This document shows, one piece after another, positions 11,221 through 23,704 of a stretch of 64,000 bases of DNA. How positions within the stretch are numbered: position 1 is the first letter of the stretch; every line of letters starts with the position of its first letter. Source of the DNA: Limnoperna fortunei (taxonomy: Eukaryota; Mollusca; Bivalvia; Mytilida; Modiolidae); assembly GCA_944474755.1 (NCBI GenBank), contig OX104116.1, forward strand, positions 5,459,547 through 5,523,546. Reading direction: 5' to 3'. The position numbers and the translations under genes were made by a program. The notes under the pieces are model-generated. The model saw only the letters and a list, made by a program, of their open reading frames with translations, did no database searches and was not told the DNA's origin.

Positions 11221-11752
11221 TCTACCAAACGAAGTTTTGGGAGACATATATTGTTTTTGTCCGGTTTCTTGTTATTATTCTTCTTCTTTCTTCTTTTTTC
11301 TTTTTTCTCTTCGTTCAATCTTGTCCGGACATTTTCTCTGAGATGCAATGTCCAATCAAGATGAAACTTTGGGAACATGTTAAGGGTGACCTGAAGTTTT
11401 GCAATACACTTTTGGAATTTTTTTGGCGGCCGTTGTCAGATCTCAGTAATGGCCGGAGCAATTTCAATGAAAATTGGTATACTGATACAGCTAACTATCC
11501 TGAGCATTTTTGCCACAAAAAAATTGGATGCGAATGACACCATTTTGTGATGGCAGCCGTTTCACCCCCCCCCCCCCCCCAAACGTCAACGTAGTCCGAT
11601 TGCAACGAAATTTGATATGTAGGTAGATTTTAAGCCACAAACTAAGAATATCAGGTCTATTTGGGGGTTTTCAACATGCACAAGAATAAAGTGGCAATGG
11701 GGGTTCGTTCGGAAGACATTCTGTGTTGGTATCCCAACACAATCAGCACTAG
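11221..11752 (+). mobile_element. Hairpin-ended repeat family H3, copy 2
   Basis: It has the same start as copy 1 (CCAAACGAAGTTTTGGGAGA), a TTATTATTCTTCTTC stretch, the same body phrases, and an intact 3' end: TGTGTTGG-TAT-CCCAACACA hairpin, ATCAGCACTAG, then TT. A C14 run lies at about 11566-11580. Confidence 0.82.
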
Positions 11753-11795
11753 TTACTATTACATTTTTATAAATTTCAGTTACTTTTTAATTTGT

Positions 11796-11936
11796 GTTCC
11801 AGTTTTCCTACCGCAGGTCGGGGATTGTCTCCGGGTACTCCGGCTTCCTCCCCCAACAACAAAAACTGGACGTCATGATATAGCTGAAAAATTGCTGAGT
11901 GGCGTTAAACACCATCAAACAAACAAACAAAAACAT
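11796..11936 (+). mobile_element. SINE, 5'-truncated copy
   Basis: It matches the 3' half of the full SINE at 46390-46652: CAGTTTTCCTACCG, GGGTACTCCGGCTTCCTCCC, AAAACTGGACGTCATGATAT, and an ACAAACAAACAAA tail. The tRNA-like head is missing. Confidence 0.85.
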
Positions 11937-11939
11937 AAT

Positions 11940-12640
11940 TTGTGTTAGTTTTCAGGACTTCATGTACGATCAAAGGAATGTTTAATTTCGTTCTTTGAGT
12001 ATCCAAATATAACTTAACATTTTAAATAGTTGTACATCAACATTTTTAAATCTTGAAATAAATAAAAAATCAATATTTCGAGATTTTGTGATATCGATAT
12101 CGTCATTGTCTGTCTAGGGAAAAAATTGTTACCATCAGGTTATGTAAAGAAAGTCAAATGAAATTCATTGTTTGTTGAGGAAATTAAGGAAATTTGTTAT
12201 TGGCCCTTAAACATGATAAAATATTAATAATTATATACAGATATTAACAGATTTATTCCGTGGGTATATTCTCAGCCACTGTCCTCATTTAATCCAGTTT
12301 AATAAATATAATATATAATTACTGTACACAATATAGATAATAAAGTCTGTAATGTAAAATAGAAACTCGTTTTATAAATTGAAATACTTAAAAAATCATC
12401 CCATTCATATTTTACAATTATTACATTAGAAAAAGTGCATACATAAAATTAGAAAAAAAAATCCAAGAAGTCTAATACTCGTCCACATTTACATGTATGC
12501 TATATAAGTGTTAAGCAAACAAAATGTTTCAGAAATTATCAAAAAGGAAAACAAGTGGGAACTGTGAGCTAATGCTTACTAGTGATGCCCCCTCTTTCAC
12601 AAAAATAATTGAATATGTTTCAACCTGGGACTACTATAAC
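11940..12640. other. Unannotated AT-rich spacer
   Basis: No gene, RNA or repeat family was recognised in this stretch. Confidence 0.4.
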
Positions 12641-12648
12641 TAATTGAT

Positions 12649-13545
12649 TTAATTGATTGATTTATAGGTTCCTGTGTCAATTCTATGTGTAGGTACAAAA
12701 AACCTTTGTTTGAGTATTTTAGTAGTCAACAGCAGTGATCTGTCTAGAAAATCGGAATACCGATTGCAGGATCTAGAATAACGTATATGTTGTGAAATGC
12801 ACACACCATTCGCTAGAGCTGCTGGAATGTTGCAATCAATGAACGGGAAGTTTACAATTGGAAAGTTGAAGTGATCACGTTTGTCGTAGAGTCTAGTTTT
12901 TAGTTTTCCTGAGTCTATTTCTAGAAGTAGGTTTAAGTAGGATGTTGATCTTAGTGTATTGGTGGTGTCTTCAATTTCAAGCCCGCTAGGGTAAATTGAA
13001 TGTAAAAAGTCACCAAATTTAGCATTGTTGAGGGGCAAAACATCATAAATAAAGCGGAATGTGAAATTAAAAATCTGAACCAATGGAACACAGCCTCGTA
13101 AGAGTACAAAAACAGGTCGGCGAGAAGAGGAGCACAATAAGTACCCATTGGAATACCAAAATTTTGTCGCAAAAGATGACGAATATGTTGCCAATTAGAA
13201 AATCTAACATCTGACAGATTTGGTCTTCATTATATTTAGTATTAGATTTAGAGTAATTGATGACGATGTAAGTTCTTTCATGACTAATTACCAGGTATAA
13301 TATCGTCTCTTTCCTTTTTTCTTGAAAAAGCAGCGTTTAAAAAGACCTAAAAGCCTGGTTTTAAGCTGCATGTGAGGGATGTCGGCATAGAGTGTCGAAA
13401 AATCAAATGTTTTAATGCTGTTACAATGGGAAAGATATTCAGACCTCAAGATGTTTGTCAGGTCTTTTCAATTTTTTAATATCCACATTTCATTTATTCC
13501 GCTTATGGAGTAGAAAGTGTCACTGTATTTTGGAAGTCCCGTTTT
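12649..13545 (-). pseudogene. Penelope-like element reverse transcriptase, decayed
   Basis: Read on the minus strand from about 13545, frames code in order for a SISGINEMWILKN-like segment, IKTFDFSTLYADIPH, GIPMGTYCAPLLADLFLYSY (the conserved RT core box), an FRFIYDVLPLNN segment where the catalytic FRYIDD-type motif has lost its first Asp, and a C-terminal block with NIPAALANGV and QHIRYSRSC. Stops and frame changes break it at about 13470, 13300 and 13080. This pattern is the reverse transcriptase of Penelope-like retroelements as I recall them; the clade is less certain. The copy is dead and truncated on both sides. Confidence 0.75.
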
Positions 13546-13827
13546 TATTATATTTTATATTATATTATGTCTTTAAGTTTGTTACAGATTAGAAAACATT
13601 ATTGCAAATACGATAATCTAATGGAAACTCGCTACCATCAAACATTGTACTTTGTCCTACAGTTGGCTTATTTAGAGAACAGCTTACTCCTGTTGTTCCC
13701 TTTCAAATTCAAACACAAATCAAATTCAAATTTTGTTAAATAATTTTAATCACTGATTTTTCTCAAGCACTTTTGAAAACTCAATTTTTAGAATTAAATA
13801 TAAAATTTGGTTTTGTAAAATAAATAC

Positions 13828-13956
13828 TTACCATCATAAATTTAGATATTCTCCCTATTCGCAGCTTGTGAACCGGAAGTACTACAAATAAAATATCCTT
13901 TGAGACAACCCCCATTCCCACCTGGCGCATGTGCAACCATACACTCCATCATTTTT
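13828..13956. repeat. DIRS inverted terminal repeat, left
   Basis: It starts TTACCATCATAAATTTAGAT and ends CCATCATTTTT. It is the reverse complement of 17938-18058 with a few differences, for example an extra CATGTGCAAC-type insertion in this arm. Confidence 0.93.
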
Positions 13957-14013
13957 CTGTGAACCAAACAGCTAGTTCCCAGAGGGGGATGAAGGGGAGG
14001 TGGGAGGGACCTT

Positions 14014-14112
14014 CATTTATGATGGTAAGTATTTATTTTACAAAACCAAATTTTAATTCTAAAAAATGAGTTTTTATTACAATAAATACTTTACCATAAT
14101 AAATTTAGATAT
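14014..14112. repeat. DIRS internal complementary region
   Basis: The first part, 14014-14075, is the reverse complement of the left outer end (13776-13842). The second part, about 14068-14112, is the reverse complement of the right outer end (about 18045-18085). This pairing is thought to let the two ends be joined during circle formation. Confidence 0.88.
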
Positions 14113-14780
14113 AAACTGAATTTAAAGTAATGCTGAATCCCCCTCAAAATTGGGGGAACCACCACCTGTTGAGCAGTAACCAAAGGTCCCAAAGCAAAGA
14201 TGTTGTCACAATGATGGGGCATAGAGCGCAAGTAGTGGTTATAGAAGGTACTGTCTGACCTCCAATAACCAGCAGATAAAGAAGAGGAATAAAAAATATT
14301 CCAGGAGAAGGCTAACGCTCTTAATTCATGTGCCTTAACTTGATGCTTAGATAAAGTATTAGGATGAGAGGATTTGTAAGCCATAAGGACAGTTTGACAA
14401 ATCCAAGTAGAAATGGTTTTTGCTGAAATATCCCGCACTCCCTTTTTAATAGGTATAAATAGACGGGTAGAGTTAGGTCTTCTCAGACTAGAAGACCTAG
14501 ACAAATATTCCAGCAAAGTTCTAACTGGACACAAAGTCTTATCACCGGCCACTGCAGGTAAGGATGGAATGGTGATAATCCCAGAGCCTTTGTCTGTCAA
14601 TTGATTCTTGGCTAGGAAAGAAGGATCTGTTAACAGTGTCACTGAAGTCTTGTCTGCTGTTAATCGCATACAGGATTCAGAAATTGAAAAAGCATGAATC
14701 TCACTTCTTCTCCGTCCAGAAGCTACGGCCAGAAGAAAACAACATTTATAAGATAAATGTTGGAAACTAGTAGAGGACAA
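14091..14780 (-). pseudogene. DIRS tyrosine recombinase, catalytic part
   Basis: This frame carries the catalytic domain of a DIRS tyrosine recombinase. The catalytic set is visible: Arg in ASGRRRSEIHAF, His and Arg in KAHELRALAFSW, and the Tyr nucleophile region in STFYNHYLRS. The AGYWRS phrase before the Tyr is typical of the family. The N-terminal SAM-like domain (SKWSIFCSWCN ... GFAPSTIKGYGSAISRT) sits in the upstream frame ending at 14723, so a one-base shift near 14790 splits the gene. Its C-terminus overlaps the internal complementary region, as is usual for DIRS. Confidence 0.88.
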
Positions 14781-17032
14781 TGGTTCAAAGGAGAAAGCTG
14801 TAAGGCTTTCAAAACTACAGCCAAGTCCCAGGGAGGAACCAAACGTCTCTGTTTGGGACCCTCCATGTAAAAATTTTTAGTAAGGAGAGACAAAAACTGG
14901 TTTTCTCCAAAATTCTCACTTCCAGAAAGGTGAATAGTTCTGGAAATAGCAGACCCATAACCTTTAATAGTAGATGGTGCAAAACCTTGATCCTCAAAAA
15001 GAAAAATGAAAAAATCAGCTAACTGTTGTACAGAGGCTGAGAGAGGATCAATTTGTTTTGAGTTACACCAAGAACAAAAGATTGACCACTTGGAGTCATA
15101 GATGGCCCCTGTGGATTGTCTAACTGATCCAGAGATACGCTTGGTTGCCCTGCCAGAAAAGCAAGCCTCTCTTTCTGATTCCTGACCTGATAGCAACCAA
15201 GCGTGAAGACGTAGAAGCTGAACACCTGAGTGTAGCTTCCAGCCTTTGAACTGGGATAATAGATACTTCCGAAGATGAAGACAGAAAGGATTTGCGCAGG
15301 ACAACTGCAGCAGACCTGGAAACCAACTCTGTCTCGGCCAGGCTGGAGCAATAAGAATGGTCTTGCAACCGTCCTTGCGAATCTTGTACAGAATTCTGGG
15401 AAGGAGACGAAAGGGAGGAAACATGTAACTGAACATCACTTTCCAAGGAATCGACATAGCATCTACTGCTATCGCCTTATCGTCCGAAATAGGAGATACA
15501 TACGTTTCCAGTTTCTGATTTAAACTGGTTGCAAACAGATCTATGTGGGGACGATCCCCAACAGAATGATCTGCTGAAAAACTGCTGGATGTAATTCCCA
15601 TTCCGTATTCACATGATTCTGAGAGCGAGATAGAAGATCTGCCTGGTACATGCCTCACTGTCAGAAAAGTATCGATTCTGTTGCAAAACAGAAGAATCTC
15701 TCTGCAGAGAAGAAACAGAGGGTAAGAGTGGGTTCCGCCCTGGTTCTGAAGATAAGCCACCACAGTTGAATTGTCTGTGGCTATCAACAGAGGCTGACCC
15801 TGAAATACTTCTAAGAAGTGTCTCAGGGCCAGCAAAACTGCCCTCATCTCCAGAACATTGATGTGATCCTCCAACTCGAGAGGAGACCAAAGACCTGAAA
15901 CTGACCTGCCTTCCAGATAAGCTCCCCAACCTGAAAGGGAGGCGTCTGTGAACAGCGTCAGTTTTGGAGCCGGGGGATCTAGAGGTAAACCTTTTAGTAG
16001 GTTCTCCCTCTGTAACCACCAATTGAGATGAGGGAGAAGTTGAGGCTGCACAGGAATGAGAGCTTCCCATTCCTGAGATGCTAGATGCCAAAACTCCATG
16101 AGATACCACTGAATAGGTCGAATGTGTAGGCGACCCAACGGTACTATGTCTATCAGTGATAACAGGAAACCCACTAACTGAAGGAAACGTCGAGCAGGGA
16201 TTGTAGAGGCTTGCGAAATCTCGATCCCTAGCTGGTGCAGCTTCAGAATTTTCTCCTCTGGAGGAACAACAAGGCCCAAGACTGTAAGGTACCTTTCCCC
16301 GAGAAAAATGAAATCTTGACTGGGGAGAATGTCCGATTTCTCCCAAGAAATCAGAAACCCCAATTTCATAAGAAGATGGATTACAAATTGGGTGTGTTCT
16401 TCCAGAAGAGAAAAAGACATATTCTTCACCAGAGAATCGTCGAGCTAAGAGTGAATGAAAATCGACTGGGTGTGAAGAAAAGCCACAACAGTCTGAAACA
16501 CTCTTGTAAATACCAAAGGGGCCGTGGAAAGGCCGAAAGGCATTGCTTTGAAAGCACAAACCTTACCTGCCCACACAAACCTGAGATAACTCCGAAACCT
16601 GTGTGCTATTCCAATATGGAAGTAGGCATCGGTCAAGTCTAGAGAGGTGTTCCACATCCCAGGATGGATGGATGCCCTGATTGACCTGTTGGTTTCCATT
16701 TTGAAATGGGGAACCACCAAGAACCGATTCAGGGCCGAAAGGTCTAGTACAGGTCGCATTTTCCCGTTCTTTTTGGGAACCAAAAATAGACGGGAATAAA
16801 AACCTAGACTGATTGGTGGAATAACTTCCTCCAACACACCTTTCTGAAGCAGGGTTCCCACCTCTTCCTGCAACAATCGATTCTTGACAGAATATCTTGT
16901 CTGGGAAAGATCCAAGGGAACTGACGACAATAGGGGGACCTCCTGAAAATGAAGTCCCAGTCCCCTCCGTAGTACTGATAGAACCCACTTGTCTTCTGTA
17001 ATCAGTTGCCACTGAGGAAGAAAGTGAGACAA
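14723..17032 (-). pseudogene. DIRS reverse transcriptase-RNase H polyprotein with one nonsense codon
   Basis: One frame runs 2.3 kb with a single stop. The RT part includes GFYSRLFLVPKKNGKMRPVL, NTSLDLTDAYFHIGI and FKAMPFGLSTAP. RNase H residues are visible at LFTDASLSGWGAYL (Asp), NVLEMRAVLLALR (Glu) and IATDNSTVVAYLQNQGG (Asp). The following block (PHIDLFATSLNQK, then ILIAPAWPRQSWFPGLLQL) is the linker usual in DIRS elements. The stop (TAG, + strand 16445-16447) replaces the Tyr of the YLDD catalytic box: the next three codons are still L-D-D. The frame then continues into the recombinase N-terminus. Confidence 0.92.
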
Positions 17033-17131
17033 CCTGCCCCCCCCACTGGGATCCCAGGAAGAGGAGTAGTAAAATACACCTTTTCCAAGGGAACCCGGGG
17101 AAGTACTAGTACTATCGGATGGGAAAGCCGA

Positions 17132-17912
17132 TCATTTCTGCTGTTTCTTCCTCCTCACAAATCTGCGCTTCTTGCCAGCAGAAGAAAAAGGAACAGCAGA
17201 ACTAGGGTTAGCTGATCTCTTCCCACAAAGTATGGGCCGAGATACTGAACACTGAGGTTTGGCAGAGGAGGAGTGTGACTGAGACGTCGACACTTTCCTC
17301 TTACCATCGGAAAGTTGAACATCAACTTTCACAGTGGGAGGGACCTTGTTAACCTCAGTATGAAGTTTATCCAATTACATCCCAAACAATTTCTCCTCAA
17401 AAAGATTTTTTCTAAAATCTCATACCTCTTGGCAAAGGAAAAGTTAGCCAGAGTGCCAAGAAACAGTAACTGCGAGGCCCCTAGGCTACCATCCACTTGC
17501 CGGAGAAGAGCCTGAAGCTCGTTAAACTCCTCTCCTTGTCTTTCAGCAAGGTTCCAGCTGCTGCCAAAAAAATGCTCAGCGTTCTGGAGTACTGAAGACA
17601 AAAGTCTGAGGTTGTTCTCTGACTTTGCCCACAAAGCCTGAGTTAACCTCAAACCGTCCACTGGTTTTGAACCCAAAACCCCAGAAAAAGCCTTATCAAC
17701 AACTGGGGCCGACTTTCCCATGGAAGAACCGTGGATCTCAAAATCCGTCGGCTTAATTTGAACTTACCTGGGAAAGACAAAGGGCTAAAACCAGTGAACT
17801 TCTGAGGAGTTGGAGAAGCTGAACTCTCACAAAATAATGTAATTAATACAATTATTATACCACAAATCTTCACAAACTCTTCCGATACAGTCTTTGGCTG
17901 CAACAAAATCAC
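17132..17912 (-). pseudogene. DIRS gag-like region, frameshifted
   Basis: Upstream of the RT on the minus strand, three overlapping frames carry gag-like sequence: VDKAFSGVLGSKPVDGLRLT, NAEHFFGSSWNLAERQGEEF, SLGASQLLFLGTLANFSFAK, and then after a frame change DKLHTEVNKVPPTVKVDVQL with a basic tail (GKKRRFVRRKKQQ). A stop sits just before DKLHTEV. DIRS gag proteins vary a lot, so the assignment rests mainly on position and on the basic C-terminus. Confidence 0.7.
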
Positions 17913-17937
17913 GTGCGTGCTGCTTTGGTAAACCGGA

Positions 17938-18058
17938 AAAAATGATGGAGAGTATGGTCGCCAGGTGGGAATGGGGGTTGTCTCAAAGGGTATTTTATTT
18001 GTAGAACTTCCGGTTCATAAGCTGCGAATAGGGAGAATATCTAAATTTATGATGGTAA
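17938..18058. repeat. DIRS inverted terminal repeat, right
   Basis: This is the reverse complement of 13828-13956: AAAAATGATGGAGAGTATGG through GGGAATGGGGGTTGTCTCAA to CTAAATTTATGATGGTAA. Confidence 0.93.
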
Positions 18059-18083
18059 CGTATTTATTGTAATAAAAATGTAA

Positions 18084-21000
18084 ATTTGTACATTTTGTAA
18101 ATTGGATGATTGAAATTGTATGCCCCATGTGCAACAGTTAGTAATCATCCAAATATCTTTACAGTGTACGGATAACTGTATATCCCCAAAAGAAGAAGAA
18201 CTTCTACGGCTTGCACATACCCGTCATACCCGACAGATTGTCGAGCATATTCCACGAGTTAGACTGCATACGGAGCAAATCATTATTTTGGTGTGTCAAG
18301 CATAATCACGTGATCGAATTCATATCCGGTTTAAATATGTTTCCACACGAAAACGATACCGATGGACAACTTCTGATTGGAATGTACATTTTCAGAATGA
18401 TTATTGATTTAACATTGTAAGTAAATTATGAATAACTACACTCTTTAGTAGAACAATACGTTAATGTCTGTACACTACTTCACATTTTAAAGTACGGTGT
18501 TTACAATGGTCAAATCTTAAAAAAAATACGATAACATTTTAATTTACTGCTTGAATAAAAAAATCAAATGTGTTGTTGATAACATTTATGTGTAATAAAT
18601 TTTACATATGATTTTGACAATATAAATTTTAAGTAACAACTGAGAAATGTTTATTTAACAGCTTAGGTGCATATTTTGTGCCTTATATATATGCATTTAT
18701 ACATGAAATTGAATGTTCCATGAATACAGTTGTAAACTCTAATCCATTCAGTTAAATTATCTTTATTTTAAAGTTGATGTTTACCTAAAAATCAATGCTC
18801 ATGCAGAATACTCTTCCTTAATTACATTTAAATAACCCTGTCACAATTCAATAATAAGACCTTAGTCAAAATCTGCTGTTACAACAATAAGCATAAGTTC
18901 CGCCAAATCAGGCAAACACTTTTTTCACGCCAAAACCGCAACACAAACATGGTTACTTCTAGTTAGACAGTTTTACTGTGTCGTTATAATCTGAAGTTAA
19001 TCTTGTTATTTGTCTGATTAACAGCAGAATTTAGTCCTATTGCTCGTAATGTAGCAAATAAAGAAATCTTCTTTCTGTCTTTTTATCCACGATTCAAACA
19101 TAATATTCATCTACTTTCTGTTATTAATGCTTCAGACATTGCGAAAATCATGGACAATGATCTTTAGTGAAGAAATTTCCTTCTTTGAACTTGAAGATAC
19201 ACGTGGGAATGCTATGTTGATAATTTTTCCGTATATATGGATAATGTGACCTAATTTTAATATAATCATTCTAATTTGCATACTGTAACATAACAACCAA
19301 TCAGTAGTAAGAATCCAATTTACATATACATACTTTACCTAAGACGGAACAAACCATTCAGTTTTGCCTTTCTCAATGTTTTTCATGGAGTAAACATAAT
19401 TAAACAGAGACACGAATGTCAATTTATACACAACGCAAAGTGGGTTATTAAAAACTTCAATAACTATCATCAGGTATCAATAATGATTGGTCTTAAACAC
19501 GAAACTGATTTTGTGACAATGTTGAAAGATATTATCAACATAGACCACAGCAGATTATATATGCAACTTATTTTTGACATCAAAGTACCAGAAGTGATTC
19601 ACTCCCGCTCTGCTACATTACGCGTAATTAGACTAAACTCATACCCTGGCAAAAAGAGAGCGAGGGTAAAATTATTCATTCTAACCTTTAGTATGATAAG
19701 GTTTAATTTAACTTTTGTAACCAGGGTTCACCATAGAATAAATTCAAGGGTAGTGAAATCGTACTTGTCAGTCGTGTTGATTTCCTTTTATCATCTGAAT
19801 GCAAAAGAATATATAAATATTTCCCATATATGTTTTACCTTTTTTTTTTTTACCAACAGCCTTAGATAAATGTTCAACATATATTATTCAGTTAATTAAT
19901 TAATTTTCATAATAGTGTATAGATTATTTACATGAAGGTTTAGACGAGCCTTATCATAGTCTTCCGCTATCATGCCTATGGTTGATGAAATAGTTTTTTT
20001 TATATCCTTTTAGTGTAATTTGGGATTAGATATAATAGGATATATTAGTTATAATATCTTTTACATGGTGAAAACCCTCCATTCTTGACACTTTTAATTT
20101 TTTCTGAAGAAGTATTTGATTTCTATGTAACACTGTAGATAAGTCTGATGGCAGTACTGCAAGTCCAACGTAGAAACTAATAATTGCACTAAATAATTGT
20201 CCCCTTCAGCAAATAGGATGGTTGTCATTCTAATCCCTATGGGAACTTTAAATTGTTCTGTTCCCTCTAACAGTCTTACTCCTACTCCTGAAAATTGTAG
20301 TATTGAAACAAGATCTAGACCAAGACTGCTCCTGTAAAAACTGAACCATAGAGTTATAAGAAAAACCTCTATACTACATTGTGTAGGAAGCACTCCAACA
20401 AAATCACACAGTGTGTTCTTAGTGCCTCTAATTGGTAAGTCTTGTTTTGTTTAGATAATCGTTTCAGTAATAACAATGTTTTTTTTGTGTCTTAAATAGA
20501 GATTGAACAGAAAAGGTTGTAAGTGTCTTCATGGAAAATAAAACATCATTAAAATTTCCCAATTCAGCTTAAATGGCATTTCCCACACTGGCCAGGCCAG
20601 AAAAAGACCTGTGCAATTTATATGTTACCTGTTTTATCCAACCCCACACAGGTACAATGTAACAATCACTCAGGCAGAAAATATGCTTTAATTAGGATGT
20701 AATGTTTATTAATCAATAAACATTTCAGGGCTGATGGTCACCCTTTATAAAAATTAAATATGGCTGTACACTCATGGTATCAAAAGTGAAACCAGGAATG
20801 TTGACACACAGTCTAAAGTTTCAAATTTTATTATTATTATAATGGGTGATGGATTATATGGCACTTGGAAAGCGTGGCAAGAAGAAATTGATTAGCATGG
20901 AGAATTTACAACCAATCAAATGAGAGATGACATACCTGTACTGGTACACGATTACAGAGTTAGTATTTGCATGGTTTGAACACAGAACTTTATGCATATA

Positions 21001-21786
21001 TTTTCCTGATTGGTTGAAAATTGAAAAACAAAAATGGCATGCCTTGATCAGAGGAAATCATCCAAAATATGCACCACTGTTTGTCATAGCAATGCTTAGG
21101 TATACTTCTAGAACGAATAATCGTATCTTCTTTTTTGGTGAGGGTTAATCCGACATAAAATTAACTTCGGATTATAGCAGCAGTAAAATTCAGCCTGCCA
21201 GAAAATGTAGTTTTTCATTGGCTAAAAAAGTAAATGAATATTCATAATGAAAAAATACTCATTAGACAGTGTGTCCACTGGCATATGTAGCATAGCGAGA
21301 ACGCTACTAAAGTGAGTTTCCAATGATGTACACATGTACAACACCCGTCATTTTAGGAACTCAATACTGTTCTAACTTAGTATGCATGCTTTCTGAGATA
21401 ATTATAATTTGTATTCAGGACCTTAGTGAACGTTTACCATACCAAACAATTCTTTGACTATTTTTCTGCTCCAGGAGGTGTAAAAAAATCTTATAATACT
21501 GGAATCTGTCCAGACTTCCAGTCCTTCTTTTCCTGATCCCTTCAGTTGTTTACCAGCAATGTCCAATGAACCTTCAGAAAGACTGCATTTTTAAATAAAA
21601 TCAAATTATACAATATACAGTTCAGTTTTGTCAGTACAATGTAGATGAATAAAGAGGTAGAACACATGTTTGTTTGATAATAAGAGATTTAGACTAGTTA
21701 GGTAAACATACACCTCCGATCAGCTTATTTATTTCAATCAACAATGGCAACATATGGTCCGAAATAATGATTATTACTAAACTTTA
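18084..21786. other. Intergenic sequence without recognised features
   Basis: The 3.7-kb stretch is AT-rich. Several open stretches of 60-128 codons occur (for example 19483-19869), but they show no domain, codon pattern or splice context that supports a gene. I saw no repeat family here. Confidence 0.45.
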
Positions 21787-21966
21787 AATGATTTCTTATT
21801 CGCAGTTTTTATGTACCAGTAAATATAATTGAAAATGATTTCTTATTCACAGTTTTGTTGTACCAGTAACATGAGTAATTTGAAAATGATTTCTTATTCG
21901 CAGTTTTTATGTACCAGTAAATATAATTGAAAATGATTTCTTATTCGCAGTTTTGTTGTACCAGTT
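21787..21966 (+). repeat. Tandem repeat, four units in an A-B-A-B pattern
   Basis: ATGATTTCTTATTC recurs at 21788, 21835, 21886 and 21933 (spacing 47, 51, 47). Units 1 and 3 continue CGCAGTTTTTATGTACCAGT; units 2 and 4 continue CAGTTTTGTTGTACCAGT. So a 98-bp dimer was duplicated after the monomers had diverged. Confidence 0.88.
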
Positions 21967-22208
21967 TTCAAACAAATATTTAATTTACCCCAGAACATGT
22001 ACATGTATAATTATACTTTAAAACCCTTCTAATCTAACAGGACCACCTTTACTTGTTCACAATACCATGTATAAACTGTATGGATTATTAATTTGTTTAT
22101 TGTATTCAATACTAATATTACATTGTATCTACAGAGAAAAGAAAATCCCATTCAATTTAAAGGTCACGTATCACAAACAATGAGTAAGTCATGTTATCAA
22201 AAACAGTT

Positions 22209-22222
22209 GGCCATTTATGGGG
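22209..22222 (+). repeat. Poly-G run
   Basis: An uninterrupted run of about 13-14 G in AT-rich sequence, just before a decayed SINE. No pairing poly-C end was found nearby. Confidence 0.8.
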
Positions 22223-22235
22223 GGGGGGGGGGTTT

Positions 22236-22420
22236 GGGGTTATTGTCCTAGTGGATAAGGTACTCGTCTAATAATATTTTATATATCGTATGTATGTCAA
22301 CCCTCAAGTCTTACTGTTGGCAGGGTGTGTTAGTTTTAATTGACAAGGATTGCCAGATTTCCCGTTGTAGGTCTGGGGTTTCAGGTGTAGGTCTGCCCAC
22401 TTTTTCCTTGTACATGTAAC
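22236..22420 (+). mobile_element. SINE, diverged copy
   Basis: Decayed version of the SINE at 46390-46652: a CCTAGTGGATAAGGTACTCGT head, GCAGGGTGTGTTAG, TTAATTGACAAGGATTGCCAG, and a degraded GGTCTGGGGTTTCAGG segment. The 3' tail is not recognisable. Confidence 0.65.
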
Positions 22421-23704
22421 AACAATAAATTATGACAAAAAAATTTAAAAAGAAAATTTAAATTATTGATATTTTAAAAATTAATATCCAAATATCTGAT
22501 GCCAAAATGTCAAATATCAAATAAAGATAATAAAGATGTCAGTCGTGACAGTTAATGTCTCTGTTCAGTTAGCCACAATTTGCATTGTAATGGCAGACAT
22601 ACATGTAGTTATGGCTTGGATCTATGTATATTTTATAAAATATCTATAGTTGTTTATAGGATACTTTCCTTTGGTATACATATCATTAACACAGCACAAA
22701 AATGAACTGTCAGCTGTAATGTGTTTTTTCTAAATTGTTTTCTAGATTTTATTAACTTGAAGTACAATGTAAATTAATGGTATTAAATAACTAATAAGTA
22801 ACAAAGTAATAAATAAGTATTCCATAAATATATGACTATAATGATAATAACCATAAAAATATTTTCATATTATTAAACACCTGTCATGATTTTCTATTCA
22901 TCAATCAATTCTTAATTCAGAACAGCTGTGTATAAAACTGCTTCAATCTGTTTTCTTTAAAGCTCCTCATCATTAACAGCTGGACATTTTAAATTGCAGC
23001 TAATCATGCATGACTCCAGTAAATTTTAAACATCTACATGTAGCTTGAAAAGTGTCATATGGTACAGTGTTACATTTGCCTGTAGATACACACATGATGT
23101 AATCACAGGTTTTAATCTACAAATTACAGACTGTAAGTGTAGATGTTTTAAAGCAGCCGAGTTCCAAGTAAAGTATTGTGGAACTTATATTCGTGCAAAT
23201 AAACGAAGGATTCTTAAATATATTTATAGTATGTAGTAAGTTTGAAATGATAAATGAAATGTGGTATTTTTATATGGCTGATAAAAAATGATCACAGAAA
23301 TTATGTGCCGAAGAAGTTATACTAGTAAACCAATGTGAACCCTGGACTGTTCACTGACTGGGTCTGTTTCTGGTCTGTCGCACACATTAAAATTTATAGA
23401 GTTGCAAAACTGATACCATAACCTATAGTTGATGTCATTTTATAATACAGTGTCAATTTGCATTATTACTTAAATATTTATCAATTGGATTAACATTTCA
23501 CAAAGTTTCAAAATTGCTAATGCCTATATGCACATGCAGATCATATAAATCTATCATGTAAATATATTTACCAGATAAGTAATTCTCTTTTCTTGGTAGG
23601 TAAATAATAAATTTGGTTTGTATAGTTGATTGATAGCTTTTTGTTTGAAGTCCTGACTCCAGCAAGCAATATTCCAGCTATATTATAATATTTAGGATGA
23701 GTTT
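22421..23704. other. Intergenic sequence without recognised features
   Basis: AT-rich sequence with no supported gene or repeat. Confidence 0.4.

Larger units (their letters stand above)
13776..18083 (-). mobile_element. DIRS-type tyrosine-recombinase retrotransposon, nearly full length
   Basis: The element has the three DIRS hallmarks. Split inverted terminal repeats lie at 13828-13956 and 17938-18058. An internal complementary region at 14014-14112 is complementary to the outer ends of both. The gene order on the minus strand is gag-like, RT-RNase H, tyrosine recombinase. DIRS elements are thought to replicate through a circular intermediate and integrate with the recombinase, making no target duplication; I see none. 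It is inactivated by frameshifts in gag, a nonsense codon in the RT catalytic box, and a frame change inside the recombinase. Confidence 0.93.

Noticed and set aside
14413..17515. Plus-strand open frames across the DIRS element
   Set aside because: They are antisense shadows of the minus-strand retrotransposon genes.
18120..18420. Small genes just right of the DIRS element
   Set aside because: Overlapping short frames without domain, splice sites or codon pattern.
19483..19869. 128-codon open frame on the + strand
   Set aside because: No recognisable domain; composition matches surrounding AT-rich sequence and it ends in a poly-T stretch.
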